Origin: Heterotrichella gracilis
Taxonomy: Eukaryota; Sar; Xanthophyceae; Tribonematales; Xanthonemataceae
Length of the DNA stretch: 64,000 bases
Direction of reading: 5' to 3'
Assembly: GCA_032358255.1 (NCBI GenBank)
Contig: JAULBX010025275.1
Coordinates: 1-64,000 of the forward strand
Part shown: one piece after another, positions 23,201 through 40,500 of the stretch
Layout: each line of letters begins with the position of its first letter
Numbering within the stretch: position 1 is the stretch's first letter
The notes under the pieces: generated by a model
Seen by the model: the letters and a program-made list of their open reading frames with translations, nothing else
Database searches by the model: none
Told to the model about the DNA's origin: nothing
Made by a program: the position numbers and the translations under genes

Positions 23201-25005
23201 GCCACCCCCTCACTGCTCCCCTCAAGTAATGGTGGTGGTGCATCAGGAACTGCAGCCTGCAGCGTCTCCTGCACACGGATGTGGGCGAAGGCTGAATAAT
23301 CCAAAGGGAAGCAGAAAGCAAAAAGGCACGGCCCAAAGGAGGATCATGCAGGGCATGTCACAGCTTCGAGGTTTAGGGTTTCGGTTATGGTTGACACAGC
23401 TTTGAAGTCAGGGTTGGCATTGCTGTATATGCCAATGGCCACCCAGAGCATGCCCCCATGCAGCACCTCCCACCCCCACTACCCTCCTATGCTGGTCAAT
23501 GCTGAGGGTAGGAGGCTGGCTGGCACCCCACATGCTGGCATCCCTTATCGATAGCCCCACCCCAAGCCCCGTCTCAAGGCCCATGCACGCTGGCACCACC
23601 CCCTTGGCCCCCATGCTGGCCACCACCACACCGGCACCACCCCCACCCCCCACCTGTAGGCCCATGCTCACTGCCGCCTCCCCCACAGTGCCTGCCACCC
23701 CCTCCTTCATTGCAATGAGAGTCTCCTCCACTTGCCTAGCCTCAGCAGATGGACCTGGTGGACACAGGCACAGGGGTGGTCATGTGATCCTCTGGTGGCC
23801 ATTGACTGCCTGCCAGAACAACAAGCGGTCCAACTGATGGCAGGTGCACGTGTTTATCTTCAAATGGACTTTGTTCCAGTACATGAGGCTTGCATAGTGA
23901 CTATGATATTCTTCGTTGTTCTTCAGTCAACATCGATAATTTGAATAACAGCAGCGATGCCAGAAGAGCTCTAAGATATCGCAGTGATGTATTGAATTCC
24001 TCCTGCTAGCAGATGCCCATGGGTTTAGTCCCCCCCCCTGCATTTGTGTGTCTACCCCCCCTGCACACCCCACCCCTCACCTGGCACAGGCGCTGCCTCC
24101 TCTTGCGCTGAGACCAGGCTGCCTGACAGCACATCGTTGATCAACCCAAGCACCTGGGTACCGTCCACATACGTGGCTGGCCCTACACTGGGCGTCAACA
24201 CAACATCTCCGCATCCCTAAGTACCCTATGTACCCTACTTGCACTTCTGACGGCGCCTAATGTGCCGAGTGTGCCCCCCCTCTTGCTCACCTGGCACAGG
24301 TGCCGCTTCCTCCTGAGCTGGCACCAGGCTGCCTGACAGCACATCGTTGATCAACCCAAGCACCTGAGTACCATCAACATATGTGGCTGGCTCTGCATCA
24401 CCCTCAGCACCCGTCTCACCCGCCCCCTCGACCTCCCCTGTGGCTGCCTCGCCCTCTGAGGGCTGCTGTTGGTGGGTGGTGGGAGGTTCCGCCTCCGGTG
24501 GGGGGTGGGGGATGGTGTCCGCCTCGGGAGTGGTGGGGACTGTGGTGGAGGGGGTGGGTTTGGGCTCGCTGGAAGCAAGCGGGGGTGGTTCCTCTTCCTC
24601 TGAAGGTGATGCTTCTTGGAAGCCTGCCCCAGCATATGGGTCCTCAGCAGTGTCTGTTGCCGCCTGTTTTTGAACCGGCTCAGGCTTTTTTTGCAGGCCG
24701 TCCCTGATGGTGATGTAGTAAAAACCAGCCAGGCCCACCACACTCCCAACCACTAGGCGCACGTCGATGGGCACCGAGGGGTGGAGTAGCCATGCGTTTG
24801 GGTTGCTGCCACTGCCTCCGCCGCCTGGCTGTTGCTGGGCTGTGGGGCCAGCTGGGGGTTTTACGGGAGGGGCGAGGGTGGGTGGGGCTGCTGCTGGTGT
24901 GGGGCTGGGGTCTGATGCCTGCTTTGGTGGGACTTGGGGTGCGTTGTGCTTCCCAGCCTGATGTACCCCCTGGGTGATACACGAGAAGAATGACTGCCTG
25001 ACCAC
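20289..25005 (-). CDS. MIC60: MIC60/mitofilin, MICOS core subunit (start exon not found)
   Basis: Inner mitochondrial membrane protein that shapes crista junctions. Exons (minus): about 24985-24291, 23754-23654, 23291-23188, 22937-22770, 22555-22367, 21891-21685, 21270-21070, 20804-20689, 20412-20289. The first has a Pro/Glu-rich region around a single membrane segment (RLVVGSVVGLAGFYYITI), as in all MIC60 proteins. The middle exons are coiled coil (EERRKLEGAV, QREQELARQAKYLALAAAE). The C-terminal mitofilin domain is unmistakable: EGARLSHGVHRLTLGALAVG, LALGMVPEGGGGVLALALAG, RLLEAAQALEDSARG, RARARAEQALKLLTAHA. The initiator ATG and the mitochondrial presequence must lie in a further 5' exon, since a stop precedes the frame near 25007. 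Phase does not match at the 23654/23291 junction, so that border is unresolved. Confidence 0.85.
21505..21597 (-). repeat. Downstream exon echo of MIC60 exon 21891-21685
   Basis: Repeats most of the last 95 bases of the exon (encoding LTLGALAVGQALEQGRGCGR) with several changes, 180 bp downstream, inside the following intron. Confidence 0.8.
21972..22245 (-). repeat. Two downstream exon echoes of MIC60 exon 22555-22367
   Basis: The exon end encoding QREQELARQAKYLALAAAE with its donor is repeated almost exactly at 22245-22172 (reading ARQAKYLVLAVAE) and more loosely at 22012-21977 (ARYLVLVDAD then GTAAGT). Telomere-like or CTAGGGTTT words lie between the copies. Spacing is about 195 bp. Confidence 0.85.
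24081..24182 (-). repeat. Downstream exon echo of the first MIC60 exon
   Basis: About 100 bases of the exon end (24392-24291) are repeated 210 bp downstream. They encode YVDGTQVLGLINDVLSGSLV and AQEEAAPVPG, with the same donor context CCAG/GTGAG. The two copies differ at only a few positions. If used instead of, or after, the first copy it would duplicate about 34 residues, so alternative use is conceivable, but no acceptor precedes it. Confidence 0.85.
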
Positions 25006-25706
25006 TTTTCATACGAACAGAGTGGACAGATCGAAGGCAGATGGCTGGCATCGTGCCCAATCAATATGCATGCATATGTGTCACTGATCCCGATGCATCA
25101 CATTTGCGGACGTCGACACAGGGCCTGGGGAGGGCGGGGTCTCGATGTGTACCTTGCTTCCGTGTTTGGATGCGTACGCCCGCCGGCTCGCGCTGCTGGC
25201 GTATCGCAGGAGGGTTGGCCCTCGCTGCATTGTACCTCACATTACCCACTTCAGGCCAGATACCACAACAGCTCCTTGCTTCCACCAGCGAGGTTCACAC
25301 GATTCTTGGGGTCTGCAGGTTGTACAAGGTTCAAAACAACGGTTGCAGACTTGCTATGTTACTGTTTGTGCACTATGGTATAAGGGCAATGCAGATACGA
25401 AAAGCAACGGGGAGACAACATCGTCATTGTCATGAGGGACTCGCCAAAGTGGATAAAGTCAAGGGCTACCATTCTATTACCAGTCCAATTGGCAGCCCAT
25501 TGCGCTCATTCTAAAGCCTCTATATTGCAAAGTGCCTTCTGACTTTGCCTATAATCGTACGTTTTGGTTTGTTTGGCACATCAGTGTGAGCCACACACCG
25601 TCCATCGTCACAGCTTGTACCTCTTCGTTACTCCCCTACGAGACAGCTAGTTGTGTCACATTGATGGTTTGACACCTTGCTTCTGCTGGTGTTCTGGCCA
25701 CAGACG
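25006..25706. other. Divergent promoter region of MIC60 and PRP4 kinase
   Basis: About 700 bp between two divergent housekeeping genes. It should contain the missing first exon of MIC60 (minus) and both promoters. No TATA box or other clear element could be picked out with confidence. Confidence 0.45.
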
Positions 25707-31730
<6,024 letters not shown>

Positions 31731-34502
31731 GGCGGGAGGGAGGCGAGGGAGAGGCGCGCGGGAGGTGGTGTGCGCTGCTAAAGGGAGGTTGGGAGGGGGT
31801 TCTGCGGGCGTGCAGAGGCGTCGGGGGGTGGGGTCTTTGGGGTAGGGGTGCGGCTGGCTGTTTGACATCCCGCAGTGTTTGAAACCTCCTTTTAGGTTGT
31901 TTCGAAGCCAAGGGCTAACAAAATAATGACTTTCCACCTATTTCACCCCCTTGTGTGCTGCGGTGTCCTTGTTGGTGCAGGCAGCAGCGGTTGCACCTCA
32001 CTCACGCACCTGGCACTGCCTTGGGGGCGCACGTGGGTGCGCTGGCACATGCGGCCACCGCTGTGTGGCTGGGGGCTGAGGGGGTAGGGCCTGACGGGAC
32101 GCATGTTGAGACTGTATGTGCCAGTAGGCCCTAGGCTAGGGTATATGCCCTTAGGGTTTTTGGGGTGTGGAACCTGGCGATTTGGACAGAAGCAGTGCTT
32201 TGTGCTTGTGCTGTATCTGCATGCCTGGTTTTCAGCAACCCTGTTGCAACAACGTTCCTAGTGAGATCTCCTAGCGTGTTGAGCGCATTTTGGGGCAGTG
32301 GCCGCTGTGCTTATCTGCTGGTGCTTGTTGCTGATGCTGTGCTGCCTTGCCTGTAACTCCTGCTACTGCAATCATTCCTGCCCCCATCTGATATATCTCC
32401 CAATTCCATGCTATATTGCTCAGTCACTCACTCCCCCACTTGTGTGGAATCCCACAGCGCATGCCAGGCGGACTCCAACCCCACCACCGCCGGCAACCCC
32501 TCCTCCTGTCACCACCGGCCGCCTGTTGCAGCCCCGCACATGGCTAGACAGGGTACTGCGCCGCATGCTGCTTGCCCCATCTGCCTCCTGCATTTGCTGT
32601 GGCCTGGCGGGTGCCCTCGCATGGTGTATGCGCAAGGCGTGTTGATTAGGGTTTAGGATTTGCCTTGTTGTTCCCCACAGCATCCTGCCCTTTCTCCCGC
32701 ACGCCACTGACATCCGGCTTTGTGTGGTGTGCTTTGCTTGCGTGCGTGGGGGGGCGAGGGGACTGGAGGCAACCATCGGGGCTGCTACTATCCTAAGACA
32801 GGCCGAGCACCAACATCTGCAAATCCATTGTGGTAGATCGCTTGCGCATGTCTGGTTTGGATATGCTACTGGTGAGGAGTGGTGGAGAATCCTGGATTGG
32901 GCAGCCATCAAGGAGGCACCGAGTGCAGTGATGGCGGCGGCGGCGGTGGAGGTGGTGGTGGTGGCCGCACCGTGGAGTGGTGCACCAGGCGCGCACAGTG
33001 GAGCAGTGGTGTGCCTAGTGGCTAGAGGAGCCCTGCAGTGCCAAAGTGTGTAGGGGAGAGAGTGCATTGGGGGTGCTCCTGGGGCGAGGAGAGTGGTGTG
33101 CTGGGCGAGTGGCGGACTGGCGTGCTTGTATTCAAGGGTCGAGGGGGGTGCGCTCACTGATGCTCTGGATGACAAGTAGCTTTCAGCAGGTAGCCCCACT
33201 TACCAGGCACGGGGTTTCCAGGGTGCCCAGTGCCCAGTTCCTGATGCGGCTGCCTGTGGGACTGGGATTAGTAGAGCAGTGCCCAGTGGCTAGTGCAGCA
33301 ATAGAGTGACTGCGCCCAATGTACAATGCTAGTGCGCAGTGCCTGATTAAGCAGAGTGGCCAGCTGCACAGTGGACCAGTGCTGTGGCTAGTGGAGCGGT
33401 GCAGTGCCTAGCGGCCAAGGGCAATAAAACCGCGTCTTTGTGTGCAGTGGGACAGTGCAATTGGTGGTGCCTAGTGGTTACCGAAGCAGCTGGGGAGGTT
33501 TCTAAAACTTGATGCATAGGCACCCGGCTGTGGGCAGTGTGTACTGGGTGGTTGCAGTGGCCTTGGTATGGAGACACAAACGCAGGTCCTTCTTTCCTTT
33601 GATGTGTTCCCTGTGCACGTTGCTTGTTTGCTCCAACTGTCTGGGTTGGATTTTTGAAGCAATTGCCAGTAGTTTGCCTGGAATGCTATGCCCGCTTTCA
33701 ACGCTGTAGTATTTACAACTCTCAGCGCAAGGACATGGCGTGGTGCAGCGTAGAGGTTCACACGAGCAGACCTGATGACAGGCCACTTTCCAGAGGTCAC
33801 CTTGATGCTGTAAGCAACTGCCAGTGGTTCAGCAGTGCTACTTTGGCAGCCCACAAAGAATTCACTTAGTTACAATGATATCTGATATTTTGCGCTACAG
33901 TGAACCATGTTGAGTAAAAAAGGCCTGGACATGGTCAGATACAAACGTACAACAGCAGTACAAAAAAAACCAGAAGTAGCTATGTCATTGACTTGTCCAG
34001 GTGTGTGCTCTGACCCCATACAAAACCCAAGGACCCCAACCTGATGCACCACTCAGACCCACCGCCTGCAACTAAGACTCCAAAGGACAGTCGTGACTGT
34101 GTCTGCAAAAAAACTGTGCAACGCATTCCATAAGTGCAACGTGCTAAATAATTGCACGTCCACTTGCAGCATGCGTTGGTTGCCAAACGAGCCAGAAAAA
34201 CCAACAATATCAGTACCAGTTCCAAAAGCGCCAGCAAAACCTTTTTGTAAGTACACTCCACCTGCCCCAAACTGGAGCGAGTTGACTACCCCATCCTGTC
34301 AGCAACTTATTTAATTGCTCCCTAGTTTTTTAAGATTGTAATTTCAACACTGGCAAGGTGCACCCTCAGTAGGGCACATACGTCGACCGTGGTGCAGCTT
34401 TATCCCAACAAGCCTGCCACCAACAAAGAATGGGTTCAAAACTTCAAATATACACAACCCAGAACAGGACTAAGCACCCTGCGGTTCTCCATCCTGCCTG
34501 CC
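31731..34502. other. Long intergenic region between convergent genes
   Basis: 2.8 kb between the 3' ends of PRP4K and the CONSTANS-like gene. From about 32985 to 33480 the sequence is a degenerate low-complexity repeat built of AGTGG, CAGTGCC and CTAGTGG words, which yields a long spurious minus-strand frame (32420-33199). A (GGC)n/(GGT)n run is at 32935-32970. I see no protein-coding gene; a noncoding transcript cannot be excluded. Confidence 0.5.
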
Positions 34503-36136
34503 TCACAGCACTGGCACCAGGAAGTCGTGGGTTCCTGGCTTGTTGCTGCCCTTGAGAGCCACCACCTCCTCCCTCTTGGCAAAGCGCCCCTTGATACGGG
34601 GGCGGATCTCTGCGTAGGCCTTCCTGGAGGCGTATCTGATGGTCTTCTCAAACACCCTCCTCTTCCTCTTCTCCTTGTACCTCATCACACGGACCTCACG
34701 GGGCACAAACTCCTCCTCAACCACGGGCAGGTTGTTGCCTGAGGGGACCTCGAAGGCGGCCTGGGGGGTGGGAGCCTGCTCTGCCACTGGGGTGATGCAG
34801 GGGACGAACTTGGCAAAGGGTCCCTCGTACGACTTGTCCTGCAAGATGAGAAGCATATTGGTCAGTACTGGTGTGTACCCAGGTAGAGCCACTGACCCAA
34901 TTCCCCCAGGACAAGTTTTGGGTTTATGCCATGCTCAGATCATCGACTGTTGAGTCGTTTATGACACTGATGCTGACACAAGTTTAATGTAGCCAGATTG
35001 TTGCCATATGTAGAGCCATGTTGCAGCATTGTATGAGTGGAGGGTGGTAGTGGGTTCAACCCAAGCAAGGTTGAATGCTGTGGTGTCTGATGCCCAAACC
35101 TACCTCGGACTCGGAGGGAGAGTGGTCCACAATGCTGAACAGCCCCGACTCCATCGACATCGTGTCATTGCAGGCAGGTGCCCCGTGGGAGTGGGAGTGG
35201 GCAGCGCTGCAGCTGACACTCTCTGCTGGGCCGCAGTTTGGCACAACACCTGCAGCGATTGGGGTAGGCGTTAGGAAACTGGCCTGAAAACCTACGCCAA
35301 CCCAAATGCCCCATGTCTGCGCGCGGGACTTGGTACAAAACTATCAGGCAACTGGGCAAGGGCTTACCGTCTGAGGGCGTGTTGGAGGCAAGGATGTCGT
35401 TGCACTCGAAGGTCCCAAAGTCGAAGCCCATATCAAAGAATGAGCCATCAATGTCAAACACCTGCACACCAAGTCCGATGTAAAACAACTGCCAAACGCC
35501 AATTGAATTCACCTGCCCAACAGCTATCCATATTCTACTCACGTCCAAGAATTTGCCCTCCTTGGCGTTATCAGCAGAAACATGCAGCGCCTCGGCCACC
35601 ATGGCATCGGTGGTTGCTGGCACAGCGAACTGGTGTGTCGCTTCCGCAGGCTGCTGCAGAGGGGCTGCCTGCTGTGTCGCCATCATCACTGGCACCAGGG
35701 GTGGTGTCTCGATGCTGATGGGAGCCTGTTGGCAGATAGCAAGGGTAAGCAAGTAGTTGGGATTGGACTTGGCCGCCCCACTAACCCTACGTCCCGCGTG
35801 ACGTGCTTTCTGGAAGTGTCCCAGCGAGCTGTAACAGTAGCCTACCTGCATCGGCAAGCCGGCTGCGTTCAAGGGCATACGCTCGTGGCGGGCTGCCAGG
35901 GGGTTGCTCAGGTGGATCTCCGCGTCGCAGTTTCCGCACAGGAACGCATCATCGTTCTTGCAAAATATCTTGGCTGGCTCGCTCTCACACAGCGCGCACA
36001 GCTGCACGCGGGTGTGGCTGGCAGCGATCATATTCGCACTGTGTATCCAGGTGTCGCAATCCGTGCACAGGAAAGCTAGGTCCGCTGGGCAGTATACTTT
36101 TGCAACTGATGTACAGCAGCGGGCGCAAGGTTTCAT
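34503..36136 (-). CDS. CONSTANS-like B-box/CCT transcription regulator
   Basis: Nuclear regulator related to plant CONSTANS and the single Chlamydomonas CO, which links light and circadian signals to growth. Exons (minus): 36136-35846, 35725-35543, 35461-35368, 35249-35104, 34838-34503. Phases agree; 349 residues. Two B-box zinc fingers are intact at residues 4-43 ([20 protein letters not shown] then CTDC) and 47-88 ([20 protein letters not shown] then CGNC), with the usual Cys/Asp/His ligands. The CCT domain at about 286-329 reads [20 protein letters not shown] then [20 protein letters not shown], with its basic nuclear-localising stretch. The middle is Gln/Ala-rich ([13 protein letters not shown]) with acidic patches. 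I saw no exon echoes in its introns, in contrast to its neighbours. Confidence 0.93.
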
Positions 36137-37551
36137 GTCAAACGCTGCGGATTAGTGACCCTACGTGTGTGTGGTGATGCTCCTCGTACTAGAGGCCTAT
36201 CGCTAGCACGCCCAACTGAAGCAGCACCCTTTCTCAGCAAGCAAACTCAGGTGGGAGTCAGGCACTAGTGACAACGAACACGTCGACTGCTTGCAAAGGA
36301 ACTGGCGCGTTGTGTTGCATGTTCGAACACGACAACACATATATGTGTGTGTGGTTCCGACGCGACGGGACGCCGTGGCTGCGTAACAACTCTCAATTCT
36401 CACGAGGGCAGTCGAGACAGTCTCGACCTGTACCAGAAACTGATCAAAACCGTACCTGACACTGATCCTAGCCGCTAGATGACCCCAGAAACTCATCTAA
36501 ACCGTATCAGATTGTCCCAGGTGGCAAGGGTCGCAAGCGAAAGCCCAAACGTTGACCGCAGAAATATCAGCAAATGCTGACATGGCAGCGGTGGCCGCTG
36601 CCAGGCCGCGCACTGGCCACTGGCGGCGCGCCGCCGCGCGGCGGCGGTGGAGCCAGTTTTGGAAAGTGCCTGTCCGCTGCTGACGCACTGCTTCAAGCCA
36701 GGACACACAGGCTAGGTTCCATTAGGGTTCTCATCTGGCAGTGCCCAACAGGTGGGCACCTCACATATGGGACAATCACAGCTGGTAGGTTACGAAGATC
36801 AAGGTCGCAAAGAGCAAGGTCGTGGTGGCACCATACAGCGCAAGGCTTGGGCCAGGGTCAAAGCAAGCATGGTATGGACTGCTGCCAGTGCTGCTGCCAG
36901 CGCTGCTGCCAGCTGCCAGCGCTGCTGCCAGCTGCTGCTGCTGCCAGCGCGTCCCAGAGCAACCCTTGCAAGTCCTTGCCAGCTGGCAAGCCTCAGTGGG
37001 ACCGACCACGCTCGGCGGTGCCAGGCAGCACAAAGGACTATGCCAACAGCACTTTACACTACCGTAGTGCCCCTACTACACGGAAGGTCAGCAGATCATT
37101 CGTGGCATGGCCCACATGTGCACATGCCACCCGACCTGAAGACCCAATCCCAGCACCCTGGTTAGCAACAGGGTCAGATTTGTAAACCCAAGATACCCGT
37201 AGGATAGTCCCCGGGGATAGACTCACCATTACAACCCGTGACGGAGGTTTGCTGGCGCAGCTGGTGGCGCTATGTCCAAGGGTGGGCTGCAGAGCCGGAT
37301 TGTCTGGTAACAGATAAGGAACCCACTGCAGACAGCTGCAACCCACAACCACCGACAAATGCACTTGCCAAGAACACCCAACTGGCAACTGTTAAATTTG
37401 CTGTACACAAGACACGTACGTGGCTACCTGCCCCCCACGCTCTGCCTCATGCCAAATGTCCTCTTAACCCACCCGCCCCGCTCCCCTATCTACCTCATCC
37501 AACCTCACACGCACCACCCCCGCCCCCACGCCGCCTGCGCCCCCCAAAACA
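36137..37551. other. Intergenic: CONSTANS-like promoter and CYP40 3' flank
   Basis: Contains the upstream region of the CONSTANS-like gene. A very GC-rich near-palindrome (GGCGGCGCGCCGCCGCGC) lies at about 36622-36652. Plus-strand frames here (for example 36574-37185) are repeat-driven and resemble nothing known. Confidence 0.5.
36879..36955 (+). repeat. CTGCTGCCAG-type tandem repeat
   Basis: Seven or so imperfect copies of a CTGCTGCCAGCG / CTGCCAGCG unit, interrupted by CTG triplets. It can form CTG/CAG hairpins. It is not inside any supported gene. Confidence 0.8.
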
Positions 37552-40500
37552 TCACCCAAACATCTTGGCATAGGCCGCCCTCTCCCTTGCTCGTGCCCCA
37601 TCCCTCCCCTTCTTCACCCGTGCCACCTCCGCCTTGATCCCCTTGTCCTCTGGCTCGAGCTCCGATGCCTGCTGAAGCACTGCCAGGGCCTCGTCATAAT
37701 CCTGGGGGAGAGGAGAGAGGGGCACAGCCACGTTAGGGTTTGTGTAGGGTCTTGCAGTAATCTTCAAACCCCCCAGAGCGTCGCCTCGTTTTACACCAAT
37801 GGTAATAAGATACATACTCACGCAGGGGCAACGAAGCGTAGCCACCACATTCAGGCATGCCTGGGGTGTGTGCAGGGGAGCCCAGTTCAGGCGATTGGGG
37901 CCAGACAAGCTGCAATGGTGTTAGCAGTATGCCTTAGGTGATAGTATGGGCATTGGGCCCACCTGGACCCCTGCGTCGTGCTACATCTGCAAGGGGGTCG
38001 GGGAGAGGCCAGGGTAGGGTCTTGGGTACCCACTTCAGGCCACGTCGCCACCCCACTTACAACCTAACCCCACATGCACATGGTACTCCGCCACAGTCCC
38101 CCACCCCCCCACCCACCTTTAGAGCCGCCAGCGCCTGGCCCTTCCTGAACAGCGCCTTGGCAGAGGCTGGGTCCCGCTCAAGCACACTGCCGCACATGTT
38201 CAGCACTTGGTGGTACTGCTGCAGCTTCAGGTGGCAGGCGGCACTGCGGGGGAGGTGGCGTGGGGTTGATCGAGTGAGGGGGGAAACGGGGGACATGTGC
38301 CAGATGGTAGGGCGCGTATGGAGCATGTGACGCCCATGCATGTGACACCATGCCAGGTGGCGGGTGATGCCAGGGATGAAAGTGGTCCCCACATGGCTGT
38401 GACCTTTGACCCGGGGACAGCAACTGTTATACAGAGCCTGGGCTCGAGTAGCGCAGGGCCTTGCTGCAATGAGACATTGCCTTCTCGGTAACCTGACATG
38501 GCTACTTTCCCGGTATTATACAGCAATGCCGCACATGACTGCGCGCGCCCCCCTCCCCCCTCCCCCATGCACCCCACCTGTTGAGCAGCAGCGGCACCGC
38601 CGCATCACCCATGGCTGTAGCTTGCGCAGGTGACAGCAGCTGCGCCATTGAGCCTGGGTTGAGGTAGCGCAGGGCCTTGCCGTAGCGAGACAGCGCCTCG
38701 GCTGCGTCGCCCTGCAGTAAATGGCACACAGGTTGAGGGTCAGGGTTTAGGGTTAGGGGTTAGTGTGCGGGAGTTTGGCGCAGCGAGACAGCTCCTTGGC
38801 TGCGTCGCCCTGCAAGGACCGCACAGAGATTGGGGTTAGGGTGTAGGGTTCCAGAATGAGGGAATGTGGCGTAGCGAGACAGCGCCTCAGCTGCGTAGCC
38901 CTGCAGGGGGAGCAAATGGGTGGGGAGTTCGGGGTGCGGCCAAACACCACCGCACCGCCATCCCCGCCACCACACACCACCCCAAGCTTGGAGATGGTGT
39001 GCGCATTGAGGGTTGTGGCTGCCGACACATTCCGCTTCCATTGCTGGGCTTGCACCCAATACAGCACGCAGCAATTGTATCCACAGCTTAATGATGGAAG
39101 CCATTTGATATGCCTGCACCTCCAGGGTGGAACCGCGCCCAATCCCAGGGAGGCATGCAGGAGCTGCTGGAATCTGCTAAAATGCATGGAAACGATGTAC
39201 AGTCATGGAAACGATTGTACAGTTCAGGGGACGCATTCCCTCCCCACCTGTTTGAAGTATTGGTTCCCCTTCTGCCTGATCTCCTCGGCTGCCCTCATGC
39301 GCCATGCGTACTCCTCCTCGCCATCGCTGGGGCCACTGGCGTCCTCGGGCCACACAGGGTAGGGGTCGCCCTCCTACGGGGGTGGGGGAATAAATGTCAA
39401 CATGTGTAGGGGAGGGGGGGGTTGCTGCCCTCCAGCCCCACAGGGTAGGGGTGCCCTCCTACAGGGGCAGGGAGAAATTGAGAAGAAATGTCAAAATTAC
39501 AAAGGATGTTGGGGTCGTGCCACTCTTTGGCCACAGGGTAGGGGTCGCCCTCCTGTCCAGGGGGTTTGGGGGTTGAAATGGAAACAAATGTCCACATCCG
39601 GAGGACGTCAATCTTCCCCAAAATTCTTACCTCCCCAGGGGGGTTCAGATACTCCTCTTCCTCCTCCTTGGGTATGTGCCCACATGCAGCAATCACGCAT
39701 GGCTTGGTGGGGGCATCTCCCGCACCAACGTCCCCCTCCTCGATCTCCTTCACCACCCCATATCCCCTCAGCACCTGGGAAAGAGGTGCAGGTGGGAGGA
39801 AACTGGGTCTACAACTGAAAACAGGCAGACCAAAACAGCAAAAGCAGCTTTCGAAGACCAGAGATCATGCCAGGTACATGTATACTATCCTTCTCATTCT
39901 AAGCCAGGAACATGTTCAATTTTAAATGTTTTAACAAAAATCCTAATCTCCCTCTCATGCTTATTGTTGTTCACAACTTTTATGTAAATGTACCTAACAT
40001 TTCTATTCTCACCTGGCCAAACACCACGTGCTTGTCATCCAGGTGTGGGGTGGGCACTGTGGTGATGAAGAACTGGCTGCCATTGGTGTTGGGGCCAGCG
40101 TTGGCCATGGATAGTAGGCCCGGGCGCTCGTGCTTTATATCAAAATTCTCATCCTCGAACGTCTCCCCGTAGATTGACTCTCCCCCCCTGCATGGAGGTG
40201 GGTACGGGTGGGTGGGTGTTGTGCAGGGGTCTGTCACAGTCGGCCATGGGATGTTGCTGTAATGGCTAGTTTGAATGCTGCAAAATGCTGTAAATGATAG
40301 TTTATTTCCAATTTCTGGCTGTGGATACAGATGCTGTCCAACAGAGAGCGTAGAAAACCAACTGGACACTGGATCAGTGGTGTATTCACCTCCGTGCGGG
40401 TGGCCAGAAGGATCTGTGCACTCACACTCACGTTCCATTCTTAGCTGAGAAGTCCCCGCCCTGGATCATGAACTTGGGGATGACTCTGTGGAAGGGGCAG

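Noticed and set aside
32420-33199. Long minus-strand frame (259 codons) between PRP4K and the CONSTANS-like gene
   Set aside because: Composition follows the AGTGG/CAGTGCC repeat; no domain, no splice structure and no family resemblance.
36574-37185. Plus-strand frame of 203 codons upstream of the CONSTANS-like gene
   Set aside because: Largely produced by GC-rich and CTG-repeat sequence; overlapping frames of similar length exist on the same strand and on the opposite one.
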